DNA of 64,000 nucleotides from positions 474,265-538,264 of the forward strand of contig NZ_PISM01000021.1 in the NCBI RefSeq assembly GCF_002929225.1, read 5' to 3'. Below are positions 33,086 through 42,574 of this stretch, piece after piece; the stretch's first letter is position 1, and every line of letters begins with the position of its first letter. A program made the translations under genes and the position numbers. The notes below the pieces were generated by a model that was given only the letters and a program-made list of their open reading frames with translations, ran no database searches and had not been told where the DNA came from. Source of the DNA: Stutzerimonas kunmingensis. GTDB lineage: Bacteria; Pseudomonadota; Gammaproteobacteria; Pseudomonadales; Pseudomonadaceae.

Positions 33086-34174
33086 TCAGCCGGCCAGTGC
33101 GGCGGGGCTGACGATGATCTTGACGTTGCGGTCCTTGTGGTTGGCCAGCTCCTCGAAGCCCTGCTCGAGGATGTTGTCCAGCCCGATGCGACCGGTGATC
33201 AGCGGGGTGACGTCCATGCGGCCGTCAGTGATCAGGGCGATGACGTCGGCGAATTCACCGGCGTAGGCGAGCGAGCCGATCACCTGTTTCTCGGTGGCGA
33301 CGATCTCGAAGAAGTTGAATTCCGAGGGCTCCTCGAAGATGCCGACCATCACGCAGCGACCAGCCTTGCGGATCACGTCGATGGCGAGCTTGGCGGTGGC
33401 CTTGTGGCCGATGCACTCGAAGGAGACGCCGGCGCCGTAGCCGCCGGTGAGCGCCTTGATTTCGGCGTTGGCGTCGCACTCGCTGGGGTCGATGACCCGA
33501 TTGGCACCGACTTCCAGCGCCTTGGCCTTGCGCGCGGCGGACATCTCCAGCGCGATCACCTGGCCGGCACCAGCGGCCTTGGCGCACATGATGGTGCACA
33601 GGCCGATGGTGCCGGCGCCGACCACCACTACGGTTTCGCCAAGCAGGCTGCCAGCCTTCTTCACCGCGTGCATACCAACCGCCAGTGGCTCGATCAGCGC
33701 GCCGGCTTCCATTGGGAATCCTTCCGGCAGGCGGTAGAGCAGCTCGGCCGGCACGTTGACCAGTTCGGCGAAGGCCCCGTTGTTCATCAGCCCGGTGAAG
33801 GCCAGCTGCTCGCAGAGGTTGTACTGGCCGGTCTTGCAGAAACGGCACTGGCCGCAGTGCTGGCAGGCGTCCGCGGCGACCTTGTCGCCGAGCGCGTAGC
33901 CTTCGACGCCTTCACCGGTGGCGACGATCTCGCCGCAGAACTCGTGGCCGAGGATGCATTGGCCCTTGATGCCGGTGAGCGGGTGCGGCGCGTCCACCGG
34001 AATGAACACCGGGCCGGCGAGGTATTCGTGCAGATCGGAACCGCAGATGCCACACCAGTGCACGCGGATCTGCACCCAGCCCGGTTGCGGCGCTCCGGGC
34101 AGCGGCACCTGTTCCAGGCGGATGTCCTTGCGACCGTGCCAGACGGCGGCGGTCATGGTGGCTTGGCTGTTCAT
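33086..34174 (-). CDS. 2,3-butanediol dehydrogenase (zinc MDR family)
   Basis: A 362-residue zinc-dependent medium-chain dehydrogenase. The catalytic zinc site is formed by C-GICGSDLHEYLAG and GHEFCGEIV. The structural zinc site is CQHCGQCRFCKTGQYNLC. VVVVGAGTIGLCTI is the NAD-binding loop. The sequence matches the butanediol dehydrogenases linked to acetoin operons, oxidising 2,3-butanediol to acetoin for AcoAB. Position inside the aco operon supports this. Confidence 0.9.
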   Translation of the reverse strand: MNSQATMTAAVWHGRKDIRLEQVPLPGAPQPGWVQIRVHWCGICGSDLHEYLAGPVFIPVDAPHPLTGIKGQCILGHEFCGEIVATGEGVEGYALGDKVAADACQHCGQCRFCKTGQYNLCEQLAFTGLMNNGAFAELVNVPAELLYRLPEGFPMEAGALIEPLAVGMHAVKKAGSLLGETVVVVGAGTIGLCTIMCAKAAGAGQVIALEMSAARKAKALEVGANRVIDPSECDANAEIKALTGGYGAGVSFECIGHKATAKLAIDVIRKAGRCVMVGIFEEPSEFNFFEIVATEKQVIGSLAYAGEFADVIALITDGRMDVTPLITGRIGLDNILEQGFEELANHKDRNVKIIVSPAALAG

Positions 34175-34254
34175 GGTGGTATTCCTCTTGTTGTTCTGCT
34201 GTGTCCGCGTTTCGCGAGCAGGCTCGCTTCTGCGGTCGTCGGGGCTGACCTGCG

Positions 34255-35244
34255 CTACACGAAGACCTTCTCCAGCGCCTCTTCGGGACGCGGATAAGGG
34301 CTCTCGCGGGCGAACTGCACCGCTTCATCGATGCGCCCGCGGGCGCGTGCGGCGATGTCTTCGGCCTGCGCTTCGCTCATCACTCCTTCGTCGATCAGGC
34401 GTTGGCGGTAACCGGGGATCGGGTCCTTCTTCATCAGGCCGTCCTTCTCGCCTTCGGGGCGGTAGGTTTCGCCATCGCCCATGAAGTGGCCGGCCAGGCG
34501 ATAGGTCTCGATCTCGATCAGGGTCGGGCCGCCACCGGCACGGGCGCGCTCGATGGCTTCACCGGCGGCGCGGAACACGCCGTCCGGGTCGTTGTTCTCG
34601 ACGAACACACCGGGCATGCCGTAGGCCGCGGCGCGCACGTGGTGCTGCGCGATGCAGGTAGCGCTGGCCTTGGCCACCGAGATGCCCCAGGCGTTGTCCT
34701 CGATGACGAACACCACCGGCAGCTTCCACAGCGCCGCGAGGTTCAGTGTTTCGTGGAAGGCGCCCTGGTTAGCCGCGCCCTCGCCGATGAAGGAGACAGC
34801 CACGCCGGGCTTGCCCTGCATCTGCCGCGACAGCGCCGCGCCGACCGCCGGGCCCATGCCCTCGGCGATGATCCCCGAGCAGGAAAAATTCACCCGGCCA
34901 TCGAACAGGTGCATATGCCCGCCGCGCCCGCCGGAAAGACCGGTGGCCTTGCCGAAGATCTCGGCCATCATCTCGTTGAGGTCCACGCCCTTGGCCACGG
35001 CGATGTGGTGCGGGCGGTGGGTGGCGGTGACGATGTCGCCGGCCTCGAGGTGGGCGCAGACGCCCACGGCGCAGGGTTCCTGGCCGTTGGAAAGGTGCAT
35101 CTCGCCGGGGATCGGCCCCTTGGCCATGTTGAACACCGGCGTCTTGCCTTCCATGTAGATGCGCTCGATGGATTCCTCCATGTAGCGGCTGGTCAGCATC
35201 TGCTCATACATCCACAGGCGCTGCGAGTTGTTTGGCTGGGTCAT
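34255..35244 (-). CDS. acoA: Acetoin dehydrogenase E1 alpha subunit
   Basis: A 329-residue thiamine-diphosphate-binding E1 alpha protein. The TPP motif appears as FIGEGAANQGAFHETLNLAALW, with GEG replacing GDG, ending in VIEDNAWG. LSGGRGGHMHLF is another E1-alpha signature. I start at ATG 35244 (AAGGGAG upstream); a 56-codon extension to 35409 is unlikely. Together with AcoB it performs TPP-dependent acetoin cleavage. Confidence 0.92.
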   Translation of the reverse strand: MTQPNNSQRLWMYEQMLTSRYMEESIERIYMEGKTPVFNMAKGPIPGEMHLSNGQEPCAVGVCAHLEAGDIVTATHRPHHIAVAKGVDLNEMMAEIFGKATGLSGGRGGHMHLFDGRVNFSCSGIIAEGMGPAVGAALSRQMQGKPGVAVSFIGEGAANQGAFHETLNLAALWKLPVVFVIEDNAWGISVAKASATCIAQHHVRAAAYGMPGVFVENNDPDGVFRAAGEAIERARAGGGPTLIEIETYRLAGHFMGDGETYRPEGEKDGLMKKDPIPGYRQRLIDEGVMSEAQAEDIAARARGRIDEAVQFARESPYPRPEEALEKVFV

Positions 35245-35269
35245 GGGTGGACTCCCTTGTAGTGGCGGG

Positions 35270-36847
35270 TCAGATCGCGCGTTCGTTGAGCAGACGGCCG
35301 ATCTGCTCGGCCTGGCGCAGGGCCAGCGCGACGATGGTGAGGGTGGGGTTCTGGCCGCCGCTGGTGGTGAACTGGCTGCCATCGGAGATGAACAGGTTGG
35401 GTATGTCATGGCTCTGGCCCCACTTGTTCACCACGCCGTCACGCGCCTTGGCGCTCATGCGGTTGGTGCCCATGTTGTGGCTGGCCGGGTAGGGCGGCAG
35501 CTCGATGATGTCGGTGGCACCGGCGGCCTCGTAGCACCTGGCGGTGGCGGCAACGCCGTGCTTGCGCATGGCAGCATCCATCGGGTGATCGCTCTTGGTC
35601 ACTACCGGGATCGGCAGGCCGTACTGGTCCTTTTCGCTGTCATGCAGGGTGATGCGGTTGCTCTCCAGCGGCAGGTCCTCGCCACACAGCCAGACGCCGG
35701 ACATGTGGTTGTACTTCTCCATCCGCGAGGTGAACTGCTTGCCCCAGCCCTTGGGTGTGGGGTCAAGGAAGGCGGAGAGGAAGGGCAGGCCGAGGGCGAG
35801 GATTTCCAGCCGGTAACCGCCGACGAAACCGCGCGACGGATCGTTATAGGACTCGTCGGAGATCACCCCGGCGCAGGTGGTGCCGCGGTGCATGTTCACC
35901 GGCTTCGGCATCACGGCGAAGATGCCGGCGGTTGTGTGGGTCATGTAGTTGCGCCCGACCTGGCCGGAGGAGTTGGCCAGCCCGTCGGGGAACATCGCCG
36001 AGGCGGAGTTGAGCAACAGCCGCGGCGACTCGATGGAATTGCCCGCCACGCAGACCACCCGGGCCTTCTGCCGCTGAATGGTGCCGCTGGCGTCGGCGTA
36101 GACCACGGCATTAGCGCGGCCCTTGGCGTCATGCTCGATGCGCAGCACCATCGACTGCGGGCGCACTTCGCAATAACCGCTGGCTTCGGCGCGGGGAATG
36201 TCGGTGTAGAGCGTCGACCACTTCGCGCCCATCTTGCAGCCCTGCATGCAGAAGCCGAGCTGCTGGCAGGCGGCGCGGTCGTCATAGGGCTCGGTGTTGA
36301 TCGCCATCGGCCCGGAGAGGATCTCCTTGTAGCCTACCCGCTTGGCGCCGGTGGCCAGCACCTTGAAGGAGTTGTGCCACGGGTGATAGGCCATGCCGGT
36401 GCTCGGCCCGGTCACGCCCATGTGCTTCTCGGCCTTCTCGTACCAGGGCGCCATCTCGTCCAGCGTCACCGGCCAGTCGAGCAGGTTGGCGCCGGCGATG
36501 ACGCCATTGATGCTCTGCATCTTGAATTCGAAGTCGCGAAAGCGCAGGGCGATGCCGGCCCAGTGCACCGTGCTGCCGCCGACGCCCTTGACGATCCAGG
36601 CGGGCAGGGTTGGATTGTTTTCGGTCAGGTGCCAGCCACCGGCGGCCTGGCGTTTGTCGAGCCAGGAGATCTTCTTGAACATCGCCCACTCGTCGTTCTC
36701 GATGTCCTCCAGCGTGTGGCGCTTGCCGGCTTCCAGCACCACGCTGCGAATCTTCTGCTTGGCCAGCGCGTTGGCGAGCGTCCCGCCGCCGGCGCCGGAG
36801 CCGATGATCACCACGACGCCATCGTCATCCTGGGCAAAAGTTGCCAT
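35270..36847 (-). CDS. GMC-family FAD-dependent oxidoreductase
   Basis: A 525-residue flavoprotein. The N-terminal FAD loop is VVIIGSGAGGGTLANAL and the C-terminal GMC block contains SHNMGTNRMS and FISDGSQFTTSGGQNPTLTIVALALR. It follows the small Tat-exported subunit at 36897-37400, a pairing seen in gluconate/sorbitol/fructose-type membrane dehydrogenases. The cytochrome subunit of such complexes is not here. Being in the acetoin/butanediol operon, it may oxidise the diol or a related alcohol in the periplasm; substrate inferred only. Confidence 0.85.
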   Translation of the reverse strand: MATFAQDDDGVVVIIGSGAGGGTLANALAKQKIRSVVLEAGKRHTLEDIENDEWAMFKKISWLDKRQAAGGWHLTENNPTLPAWIVKGVGGSTVHWAGIALRFRDFEFKMQSINGVIAGANLLDWPVTLDEMAPWYEKAEKHMGVTGPSTGMAYHPWHNSFKVLATGAKRVGYKEILSGPMAINTEPYDDRAACQQLGFCMQGCKMGAKWSTLYTDIPRAEASGYCEVRPQSMVLRIEHDAKGRANAVVYADASGTIQRQKARVVCVAGNSIESPRLLLNSASAMFPDGLANSSGQVGRNYMTHTTAGIFAVMPKPVNMHRGTTCAGVISDESYNDPSRGFVGGYRLEILALGLPFLSAFLDPTPKGWGKQFTSRMEKYNHMSGVWLCGEDLPLESNRITLHDSEKDQYGLPIPVVTKSDHPMDAAMRKHGVAATARCYEAAGATDIIELPPYPASHNMGTNRMSAKARDGVVNKWGQSHDIPNLFISDGSQFTTSGGQNPTLTIVALALRQAEQIGRLLNERAI

Positions 36848-36896
36848 GGGGTATTCCTCATCTTGTTCTTGTTGTTATCCCGCGTGGGCGGGGTGT

Positions 36897-37400
36897 TCAG
36901 AGCCAGTTCAGATCGTTGAAGCCGCGGTTGACGTAGCCGCCGTATTCCCAGGACGAACCCTCGTAGCCGAACAGCGGGAACAGCGCCTTGTTGTCGTACA
37001 GGCCGAACATCAGGCTGCTGCGCACGGCCTTGAAGAAGGGGGTGTTTTCGATGTCGGTCAGCAGGGCCACGCGCTCGGCCTCGTCGAGTTGTTCGAATGG
37101 CGAGCCATGGGCCTGGCGCGCCTGCTGCTGCAGTTCGTCCAGGCCGCGAGCGACCAGGGCCGGCTGCTCGTCCACCAGGCCGAGCAGGGGCTGCACGTAG
37201 TGGTGGTCGCTGATGAACTCGTGGGGAAAGACGTCACGGCCCATGCGCAGAAGGCCATCGGGCAGGTCTGGCAGGCGTTCCTCGGCGAGCAGGTTCACCG
37301 GGATCAGTTGCGACAGGCTGAATGCCAGCAAGGACTGGCCGGAAATGGAAAGAAAACGTCGCCGGTTTAGCGTGCCGTGCGGGCGAGCTGAATCGTGCAT
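36897..37400 (-). CDS. Small Tat-exported subunit (gluconate 2-dehydrogenase gamma-like)
   Basis: A 167-residue protein with a twin-arginine signal (NRRRFLSISGQSLLAFSLSQ) and a body similar to the gluconate 2-dehydrogenase subunit 3 family. It ends with YGGYVNRGFNDLNWL. It is the first gene of the acetoin operon and precedes the GMC flavoprotein by 49 bases. The Tat signal suggests it carries the folded GMC subunit across the membrane, since that subunit lacks its own leader. Confidence 0.78.
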   Translation of the reverse strand: MHDSARPHGTLNRRRFLSISGQSLLAFSLSQLIPVNLLAEERLPDLPDGLLRMGRDVFPHEFISDHHYVQPLLGLVDEQPALVARGLDELQQQARQAHGSPFEQLDEAERVALLTDIENTPFFKAVRSSLMFGLYDNKALFPLFGYEGSSWEYGGYVNRGFNDLNWL

Positions 37401-37490
37401 GACATAGCTCCTGATTATTACCGGCAGTTCCGTGGTGCTCGGAATGCTGGCGATCTTGTTATGCGAAGAGTTTGTTCCGCAAAACAGTAG

Positions 37491-37508
37491 GAGCAGTTGT
37501 CATGCCAA
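37491..37508 (-). promoter_or_regulatory. Sigma-54 promoter of the acetoin operon
   Basis: On the minus strand TTGGCATGACAACTGCTCC has GG and GC separated by exactly ten bases, the -24/-12 spacing of RpoN promoters. It lies about 90 bases upstream of the first gene start. It fits control by the sigma-54 activator AcoR encoded divergently. Confidence 0.7.
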
Positions 37509-37590
37509 CTTTCAGTGAGGGCTTAAGGTTTTGGCAAGCGATTGATAAATATGATTTTTTTGTAACTTGATGGCGCTGTTGTATTTAATG

Positions 37591-37642
37591 TGTAAAGCGC
37601 TTTGGGCGTTACACCTGTAAAGCGCTGTAAAGCGTTTTACAG
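37591..37642. promoter_or_regulatory. Upstream activating sites (likely AcoR operators)
   Basis: TGTAAAGCG occurs at 37591, 37616 and 37626. Two dyads are visible: TGTAAAGCGC-N7-GTTACA (37591-37613) and the palindrome CTGTAAAGCGTTTTACAG (37625-37642). They lie about 90-150 bases upstream of the sigma-54 promoter, the normal enhancer position. Confidence 0.65.
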
Positions 37643-37795
37643 TACGGCGACAAACAATATGAACAGACAAAGTGCTTCTAAAGTTCAGGCTGGTCTGTGC
37701 GGTTCTATGGTTTATCCTTCGTTTATTGCAAAACAATAAAGCGTTTCGCTGGAGTAGCCCGCCTCGGTCTGGCGCGAGCACTTCGAGGAGGAGGC

Positions 37796-39727
37796 ATGAA
37801 TCTGCTATCCGGTCCGGTCAGCCATATCGACGCGGTGCTTTCCCTGGCCAATGCTCCGCACCTGCCCGGTGATCGTGATCCGATCATCGCGCGCTCCTGG
37901 CATCGCTGTGTGCACGACTACGGCCTGGATCCGGCGCGACCTGCCGAAGCCCGTTTCGTCCCGCGGCAGGTGCTGCGCGAGCATCAGGATCAGGCCGACG
38001 AGCTGATCAATGTCGCCCGCGCCGGGGTGGAGCAGCTGTACCGGCAGATCGCCGAGCTGGGTTACGTGATCCTCCTGACCGACAACCGCGGTATCGCCGT
38101 GCAGTTTCTCGGCGACCCGGCAGACGAAAAGGCGCACCGCAAGACCGGTCTGTTCCTCGGTTCGGACTGGGGCGAGGACCACGCCGGCACCTGCGCGGTC
38201 GGCACCTGTATCAAGGAGCAGCAGGCGCTGACCTGTCACCAGCAGGATCATTTCAGCGTCTGGCATACCAACCTCACCTGCACCGCGGTGCCCATGTTCA
38301 ACCCGCACGGCCAGCTGCTGGCAGTGCTGGATATCTCCGCGCTGCATTCACCACCGACCAAGGATTCCCAGACCTTCGCCCTGCAGCTGGTCAAGCAATA
38401 CGCGCGGATGATCGAGGATGCCTATTTCATGCGCGTCTATCGCGAGCGGCCGATCCTCTGTTTCGACGGCTCCCGCGAGTTCGTCCTGATCAACCGCCGC
38501 TATCTTCTGGCGCTGGGTGACGATGGCGAGCTGCTTGCCGGCAACACCGCCGCTCGCGGTCTGCTGGCCAAGCACGGGCTGATGATGCCGGGCCCCTTTG
38601 GCACCCCGGCGCAGGCGCGTATCGATCAGCTGTTCGATTGCGAGCTGGGCGATGTACTGAGCATTCCCTACGCCAGTCACGACCAGGTCCGTGCCTTTCG
38701 CACCCATCGCCACCAGCTGTTCTTCGCCGCCTTGATGGAGCCGCGTCGCCGTGCACCGGAGCCGGCCGAACGCAGCGCGCCCGGCGGGCACTCCGCCCTC
38801 GATGCGCTGGCTGACGACGACCCGGTGATGCGCAAGATGCTCGCCCGCGCCAGACGCCTGTGCAGCGAGCCGCTGAACGTGTTGCTCAATGGCGAGACCG
38901 GGACCGGCAAGGAACGGCTGGCCAAGGCGCTGCATGAGAGCGGCTGCCGGCGCAGCAAACCCTTCGTGGCGATCAACTGCGGCGCCATGCCCGAGTCGCT
39001 GATCGAAAGCGAGCTGTTCGGCTACGCCCCTGGCACCTTTACCGGCGCGCGCAGCAAGGGCATGCGCGGACTGATCCAGCAGGCCGACGGCGGCACGCTG
39101 TTCCTCGATGAAATCGGCGACATGCCGCTGCACTTGCAGACCCGGCTGTTACGGGTGCTGGCCGAGCAGGAAGTGATGCCGCTGGGTGCCGAGAAACCGG
39201 TGAAGGTGGATATCCGCGTGGTGGCCGCCAGCCACCGCGACCTGCGGCAGATGGTCGACAGCGGGGCGTTTCGCGAGGACCTGTTCTACCGCCTGAACGG
39301 CGCGTCGCTGAAGCTGCCCCCGCTGCGCGAGCGCGCCGACAAGGGCTTTCTCATCGAGCGGGTGTTCGCCGAACTTGCCGAAGGCCGGCCGGGCAATCCG
39401 CACCTGCGTGGCGATGCCATGAGTGCGCTGCTGGCCTACCCCTGGCCGGGCAACATCCGCGAGCTGCGCAACGTATTGCAGTATGCACTGGCAACCTGTG
39501 AGGGTGATGAGATCACCGTGCAGGATCTGCCTGACGAGTGCCTGCCGCCGATTCTGGCGCGCTGCCGTCAGTCGTCGGCCCCGTCCGAACCCGAGTCGGC
39601 GTCGGCACTGCGCGACCAGTTGCGCCGGCATCGCTGGAATGTCAGCGCGGTGGCGCGGGAGCTTGGCGTGTCGCGCCCGACGGTGTACCGGCGCATGCGC
39701 GTGCTGGGTATCGAAGCGCCGGTGTGA
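37796..39727 (+). CDS. acoR: AcoR-type sigma-54-dependent activator
   Basis: A 643-residue enhancer-binding protein. The first part contains a GAF-like sensor (about residues 60-200) followed by a linker. The AAA+ domain has Walker A GETGTGKE at 366-373, the sigma-54 contact loop GTFTGA at 413-418 and Walker B GGTLFLDEIGD. A Fis-type HTH (WNVSAVARELGVSRPTVYRRM) ends the protein. ATG 37796 has GAGGAGGAGG upstream. It is divergent from the aco operon and should activate it in response to acetoin. Confidence 0.92.
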   Translation: MNLLSGPVSHIDAVLSLANAPHLPGDRDPIIARSWHRCVHDYGLDPARPAEARFVPRQVLREHQDQADELINVARAGVEQLYRQIAELGYVILLTDNRGIAVQFLGDPADEKAHRKTGLFLGSDWGEDHAGTCAVGTCIKEQQALTCHQQDHFSVWHTNLTCTAVPMFNPHGQLLAVLDISALHSPPTKDSQTFALQLVKQYARMIEDAYFMRVYRERPILCFDGSREFVLINRRYLLALGDDGELLAGNTAARGLLAKHGLMMPGPFGTPAQARIDQLFDCELGDVLSIPYASHDQVRAFRTHRHQLFFAALMEPRRRAPEPAERSAPGGHSALDALADDDPVMRKMLARARRLCSEPLNVLLNGETGTGKERLAKALHESGCRRSKPFVAINCGAMPESLIESELFGYAPGTFTGARSKGMRGLIQQADGGTLFLDEIGDMPLHLQTRLLRVLAEQEVMPLGAEKPVKVDIRVVAASHRDLRQMVDSGAFREDLFYRLNGASLKLPPLRERADKGFLIERVFAELAEGRPGNPHLRGDAMSALLAYPWPGNIRELRNVLQYALATCEGDEITVQDLPDECLPPILARCRQSSAPSEPESASALRDQLRRHRWNVSAVARELGVSRPTVYRRMRVLGIEAPV

Positions 39728-39741
39728 CCGGCGCCGTGGTG

Positions 39742-41262
39742 TTACTCGCTGACGGGCTGTTCCGCCGGCGTGGCTTTTTCAGCGGCGATATCGAAGGCGA
39801 TGCTCCAGTTCTGCAGCGGGTAGGGCTGGTGCACCAGTGCCTTGATATTGGCTTCGGCAGGCATGAGGTCGGGCAGGTATTCGTAGGTCGCGTCGGCGCG
39901 CATCGGGTCGCTGTCGCGCAGCTGGCCGGCGCCGCCGACCTCATGGCCCGCGTAGCTGATGCGCGGCTGACCGCTGAGATCGCGACCGGCCCGCAGGCGC
40001 ACGACGGTGTCGGCGACGATTTCGATGGCCTCGATGGGCACGTCGCCGGTGTCGTCACGCAGTACGAAACCCTTGTTCTTCACGTCGCGGGCCTGGTGGC
40101 CGATGTACGGCTGGTCGAACGCCAATGGCGGGTGCGGCACGTGGTAATCGATCAGCACGTCGCGGCCGTCCACCGTGGCCTGGCGCGGTGCGAGCGGGGT
40201 CCAGCCCTTACGCTCGATGACGACGCGATGGTAGACCTTGCCGAGCATTTGGCCGAACCAGCGATAGCCGTTCGCCGACAGGTGCACGCCCTTGTCGGTG
40301 TAGGGGTAGACCGGGCCGACCAGGTGCCAGCCGGGTTCTTCCTGGGCCAGTTCCCATTGCGCCATGCCGACCGCGAGCGAACCGTCCTTGACCGAGGATT
40401 TGGCGTCGGTCTGGTAGCTGAAGAAGGCCGGCATCTTTTCCTGCCCGGCGATGGCCTTGGCGGCGTCGGCGTAGAGGTCGTCGCGCAGCTCGCGCAGTTT
40501 GGCCTTGTAGTACGCCTGATCGTTCTTGCCGCCGTTGGTGTGGGAATAGTCGTACTCGCCCTGCAACCAGAAGAACGCGCTGAGGCTGTAACTGGCCTGC
40601 TGCGCATCGGCCAGCGCCTTGGCCTGATCGACCGCCTGGGTCACGCGCAGGTATTCGTTGGTGCCGCCGGTTTTCGAGAGCTGGGCAATGGAGCGGCCCG
40701 AGGTCGAGGCGTTGCTGGCGACGAACAGGTGATCCGGATCGGTGTCGCGGCCGAGGTGATGCAGATAGAGCCGGCGTGCCATGTTCAGCGCGCCGACTTC
40801 CACCGATTCGCCTTCTTCCTGCGCCTGCGGCGCAAGCTTGCCGACCTTTTCTGCATCGAGCACCACGGCCGCGTTGCTCTTCTGCTGAACCACGGCGCGC
40901 AACGGCGTGAAGGCCGCTTCGCCCACCGGTTTGAACGCCGCGCCGCTGAACGCAGCCGAGCGTGGCGACTGGCCGAGCATGAGGTTGTCGTAGCGCGGTG
41001 CCACCGAGAGCGCTGGCCAGCCTTCGGCGGCGGAGGCGAGCGACTGGCCGTAGGTGATGATGTGGTTGTACTTGCTCTCCAGCGGCTGGGTCAGCTCGTT
41101 CGGCTTGGCCAGGAGCTCGGCGGTCAGGCGCTTGTTCTCGGCGTCGCGGGCGGCCAGCTGCGCCTCTGTTTCGGCCGCCAGGCTGGGCGTGGCCAGGGCG
41201 AGCAGGAGTGCGGCGGCGAGGGTGCTGAGCAGGATCGTCGGTTGATCAGGGCGATGGGGCAT
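39742..41262 (-). CDS. Secreted SGNH/sialate O-acetylesterase-like hydrolase
   Basis: A 506-residue exported protein with signal peptide LSTLAAALLLALATPSLAAE. ITYGQSLASAA supplies a GQS nucleophile block, FFWLQGEYDYS is the WxQGE block of the carbohydrate-esterase SASA family, and KGVHLSANGYRWFG near 330 carries the catalytic His. The C-terminal ~150 residues form an additional beta-rich domain. It is convergent with acoR. The substrate is unknown; deacetylation of a glycan is plausible. Confidence 0.7.
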   Translation of the reverse strand: MPHRPDQPTILLSTLAAALLLALATPSLAAETEAQLAARDAENKRLTAELLAKPNELTQPLESKYNHIITYGQSLASAAEGWPALSVAPRYDNLMLGQSPRSAAFSGAAFKPVGEAAFTPLRAVVQQKSNAAVVLDAEKVGKLAPQAQEEGESVEVGALNMARRLYLHHLGRDTDPDHLFVASNASTSGRSIAQLSKTGGTNEYLRVTQAVDQAKALADAQQASYSLSAFFWLQGEYDYSHTNGGKNDQAYYKAKLRELRDDLYADAAKAIAGQEKMPAFFSYQTDAKSSVKDGSLAVGMAQWELAQEEPGWHLVGPVYPYTDKGVHLSANGYRWFGQMLGKVYHRVVIERKGWTPLAPRQATVDGRDVLIDYHVPHPPLAFDQPYIGHQARDVKNKGFVLRDDTGDVPIEAIEIVADTVVRLRAGRDLSGQPRISYAGHEVGGAGQLRDSDPMRADATYEYLPDLMPAEANIKALVHQPYPLQNWSIAFDIAAEKATPAEQPVSE

Positions 41263-41501
41263 GAAGTTGTTCCGGATGCGCTGGGCAGTTTCGTGCGGCT
41301 GCCTGCGGGCGAGCCGTGGACAATTGGCGAACGCGCTTTCGACGATGGCGAAGGAGGTAAGTTCGCGGCCGCCATGTCGATGGCGGATTGGCTATGCTGT
41401 CGCGCATTCGAACAGCGATGCGCAGCAGGCTTCGGCAGGTCGAACGATGCCGCTGCCGGCCGTTCCCATGCACGTCATCCCGTTAGCAGAGGAGAATTCC
41501 A

Positions 41502-42512
41502 ATGAGCCACAAAGCCATATTCGTACAGCCCGGCGGCGGTTACGACCGGGTCGTCGTTGGCACCAGCGAGGCCCCCAGGCCGGAGGCCGGCGAGATCACA
41601 GTGCGCCTGCGCGCCAACTCGCTCAACTACCACGACTTCGCGGTGGTCAGCGGCATGTGGGGCCCCAGCGAGCCGCGCATCCCCATGGCCGATGGTGCCG
41701 GTGAAGTGGTGGCGGTGGGTTCGGGCGTGACTGAATTCGCCGTTGGCGATGCGGTGGTCAGCACCTTCTTCCCCGACTGGCTGGCCGGTGAGCCGCTGAT
41801 CGAGGGTTTCGCCACGGTGCCGGGCGATGGCGTCGATGGTTATGCACGGGAAATGGTCACCGCCCGCGCCACCTCGTTCACCCATGCACCCAAGGGTTAC
41901 AGCCATGCCGAGGCGTCTACCCTGACCACCGCCGGCCTCACTGCCTGGCGTGCGCTTATGGCCGACGGCAAGCTCAAACCCGGCGACAGCGTGCTGATCC
42001 AAGGCACCGGCGGCGTTTCCATCTTTGCCCTGCAGTTCGCCAAGATGGCCGGTGCCACGGTCATCGCCACCTCGTCCAGCGATGCCAAGCTGGAGCGCTT
42101 GCGCGAGATGGGCGCCGATCACCTGATCAACTACCGCAGCACGCCGGCCTGGGGCGAGACGGTGCGCAAGATGACCGACGGCCGCGGCGTCGACCATGTG
42201 ATCGAAGTCGGTGGGCCGGCGACGCTGGAGCAGTCGATGGTGGCGGCGCGCATCGGTGGGCATATCTCGGTGATCGGCATCCTCACTGGCGTTGCCGGCG
42301 AGCTGCCGCTGGTACCGGCCCTTGTGCGCCAGTTGCGTCTGCAGGGTGTGCTGGTGGGCAGCCGCGCGCAGCAGCAAGAGATGATCCGCGCCATCGATGC
42401 CAACGGCATCCGTCCGGTCATCGACAAGCACTTCGCGGTGGACGATATCGTCGAGGCGTTCCGCTACCAGGAAACCAACCAGCACTTCGGCAAGATCTGC
42501 CTGGATATCTGA
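41502..42512 (+). CDS. Zinc-free MDR-family NAD(P)-dependent oxidoreductase
   Basis: A 336-residue medium-chain dehydrogenase/reductase. VLIQGTGGVSIFALQFAKMAGA is the nucleotide-binding loop, and LNYHDFAVVSGMWG and MADGAGEVVAVG belong to the quinone-reductase-like branch. No structural zinc cysteines are present. GCAGAGGAGAAT before the ATG is a good ribosome site. It probably reduces an enone or alcohol; substrate unknown. Confidence 0.85.
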   Translation: MSHKAIFVQPGGGYDRVVVGTSEAPRPEAGEITVRLRANSLNYHDFAVVSGMWGPSEPRIPMADGAGEVVAVGSGVTEFAVGDAVVSTFFPDWLAGEPLIEGFATVPGDGVDGYAREMVTARATSFTHAPKGYSHAEASTLTTAGLTAWRALMADGKLKPGDSVLIQGTGGVSIFALQFAKMAGATVIATSSSDAKLERLREMGADHLINYRSTPAWGETVRKMTDGRGVDHVIEVGGPATLEQSMVAARIGGHISVIGILTGVAGELPLVPALVRQLRLQGVLVGSRAQQQEMIRAIDANGIRPVIDKHFAVDDIVEAFRYQETNQHFGKICLDI

Positions 42513-42574
42513 AGCCTGGCGTCGGCGGCGGCTGCGTTTAGAATGCGCGGCCACGCTGCCGACGATGCCCGCCC

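Noticed and set aside
35228..36919. A 563-codon plus-strand frame opposite the GMC oxidoreductase
   Set aside because: Low-complexity composition typical of antisense frames; the minus-strand gene has clear FAD and GMC motifs.
39538..41505. A 655-codon plus-strand frame opposite the esterase
   Set aside because: No motifs; overlaps the end of acoR and the whole of a gene with a signal peptide and SGNH motifs.
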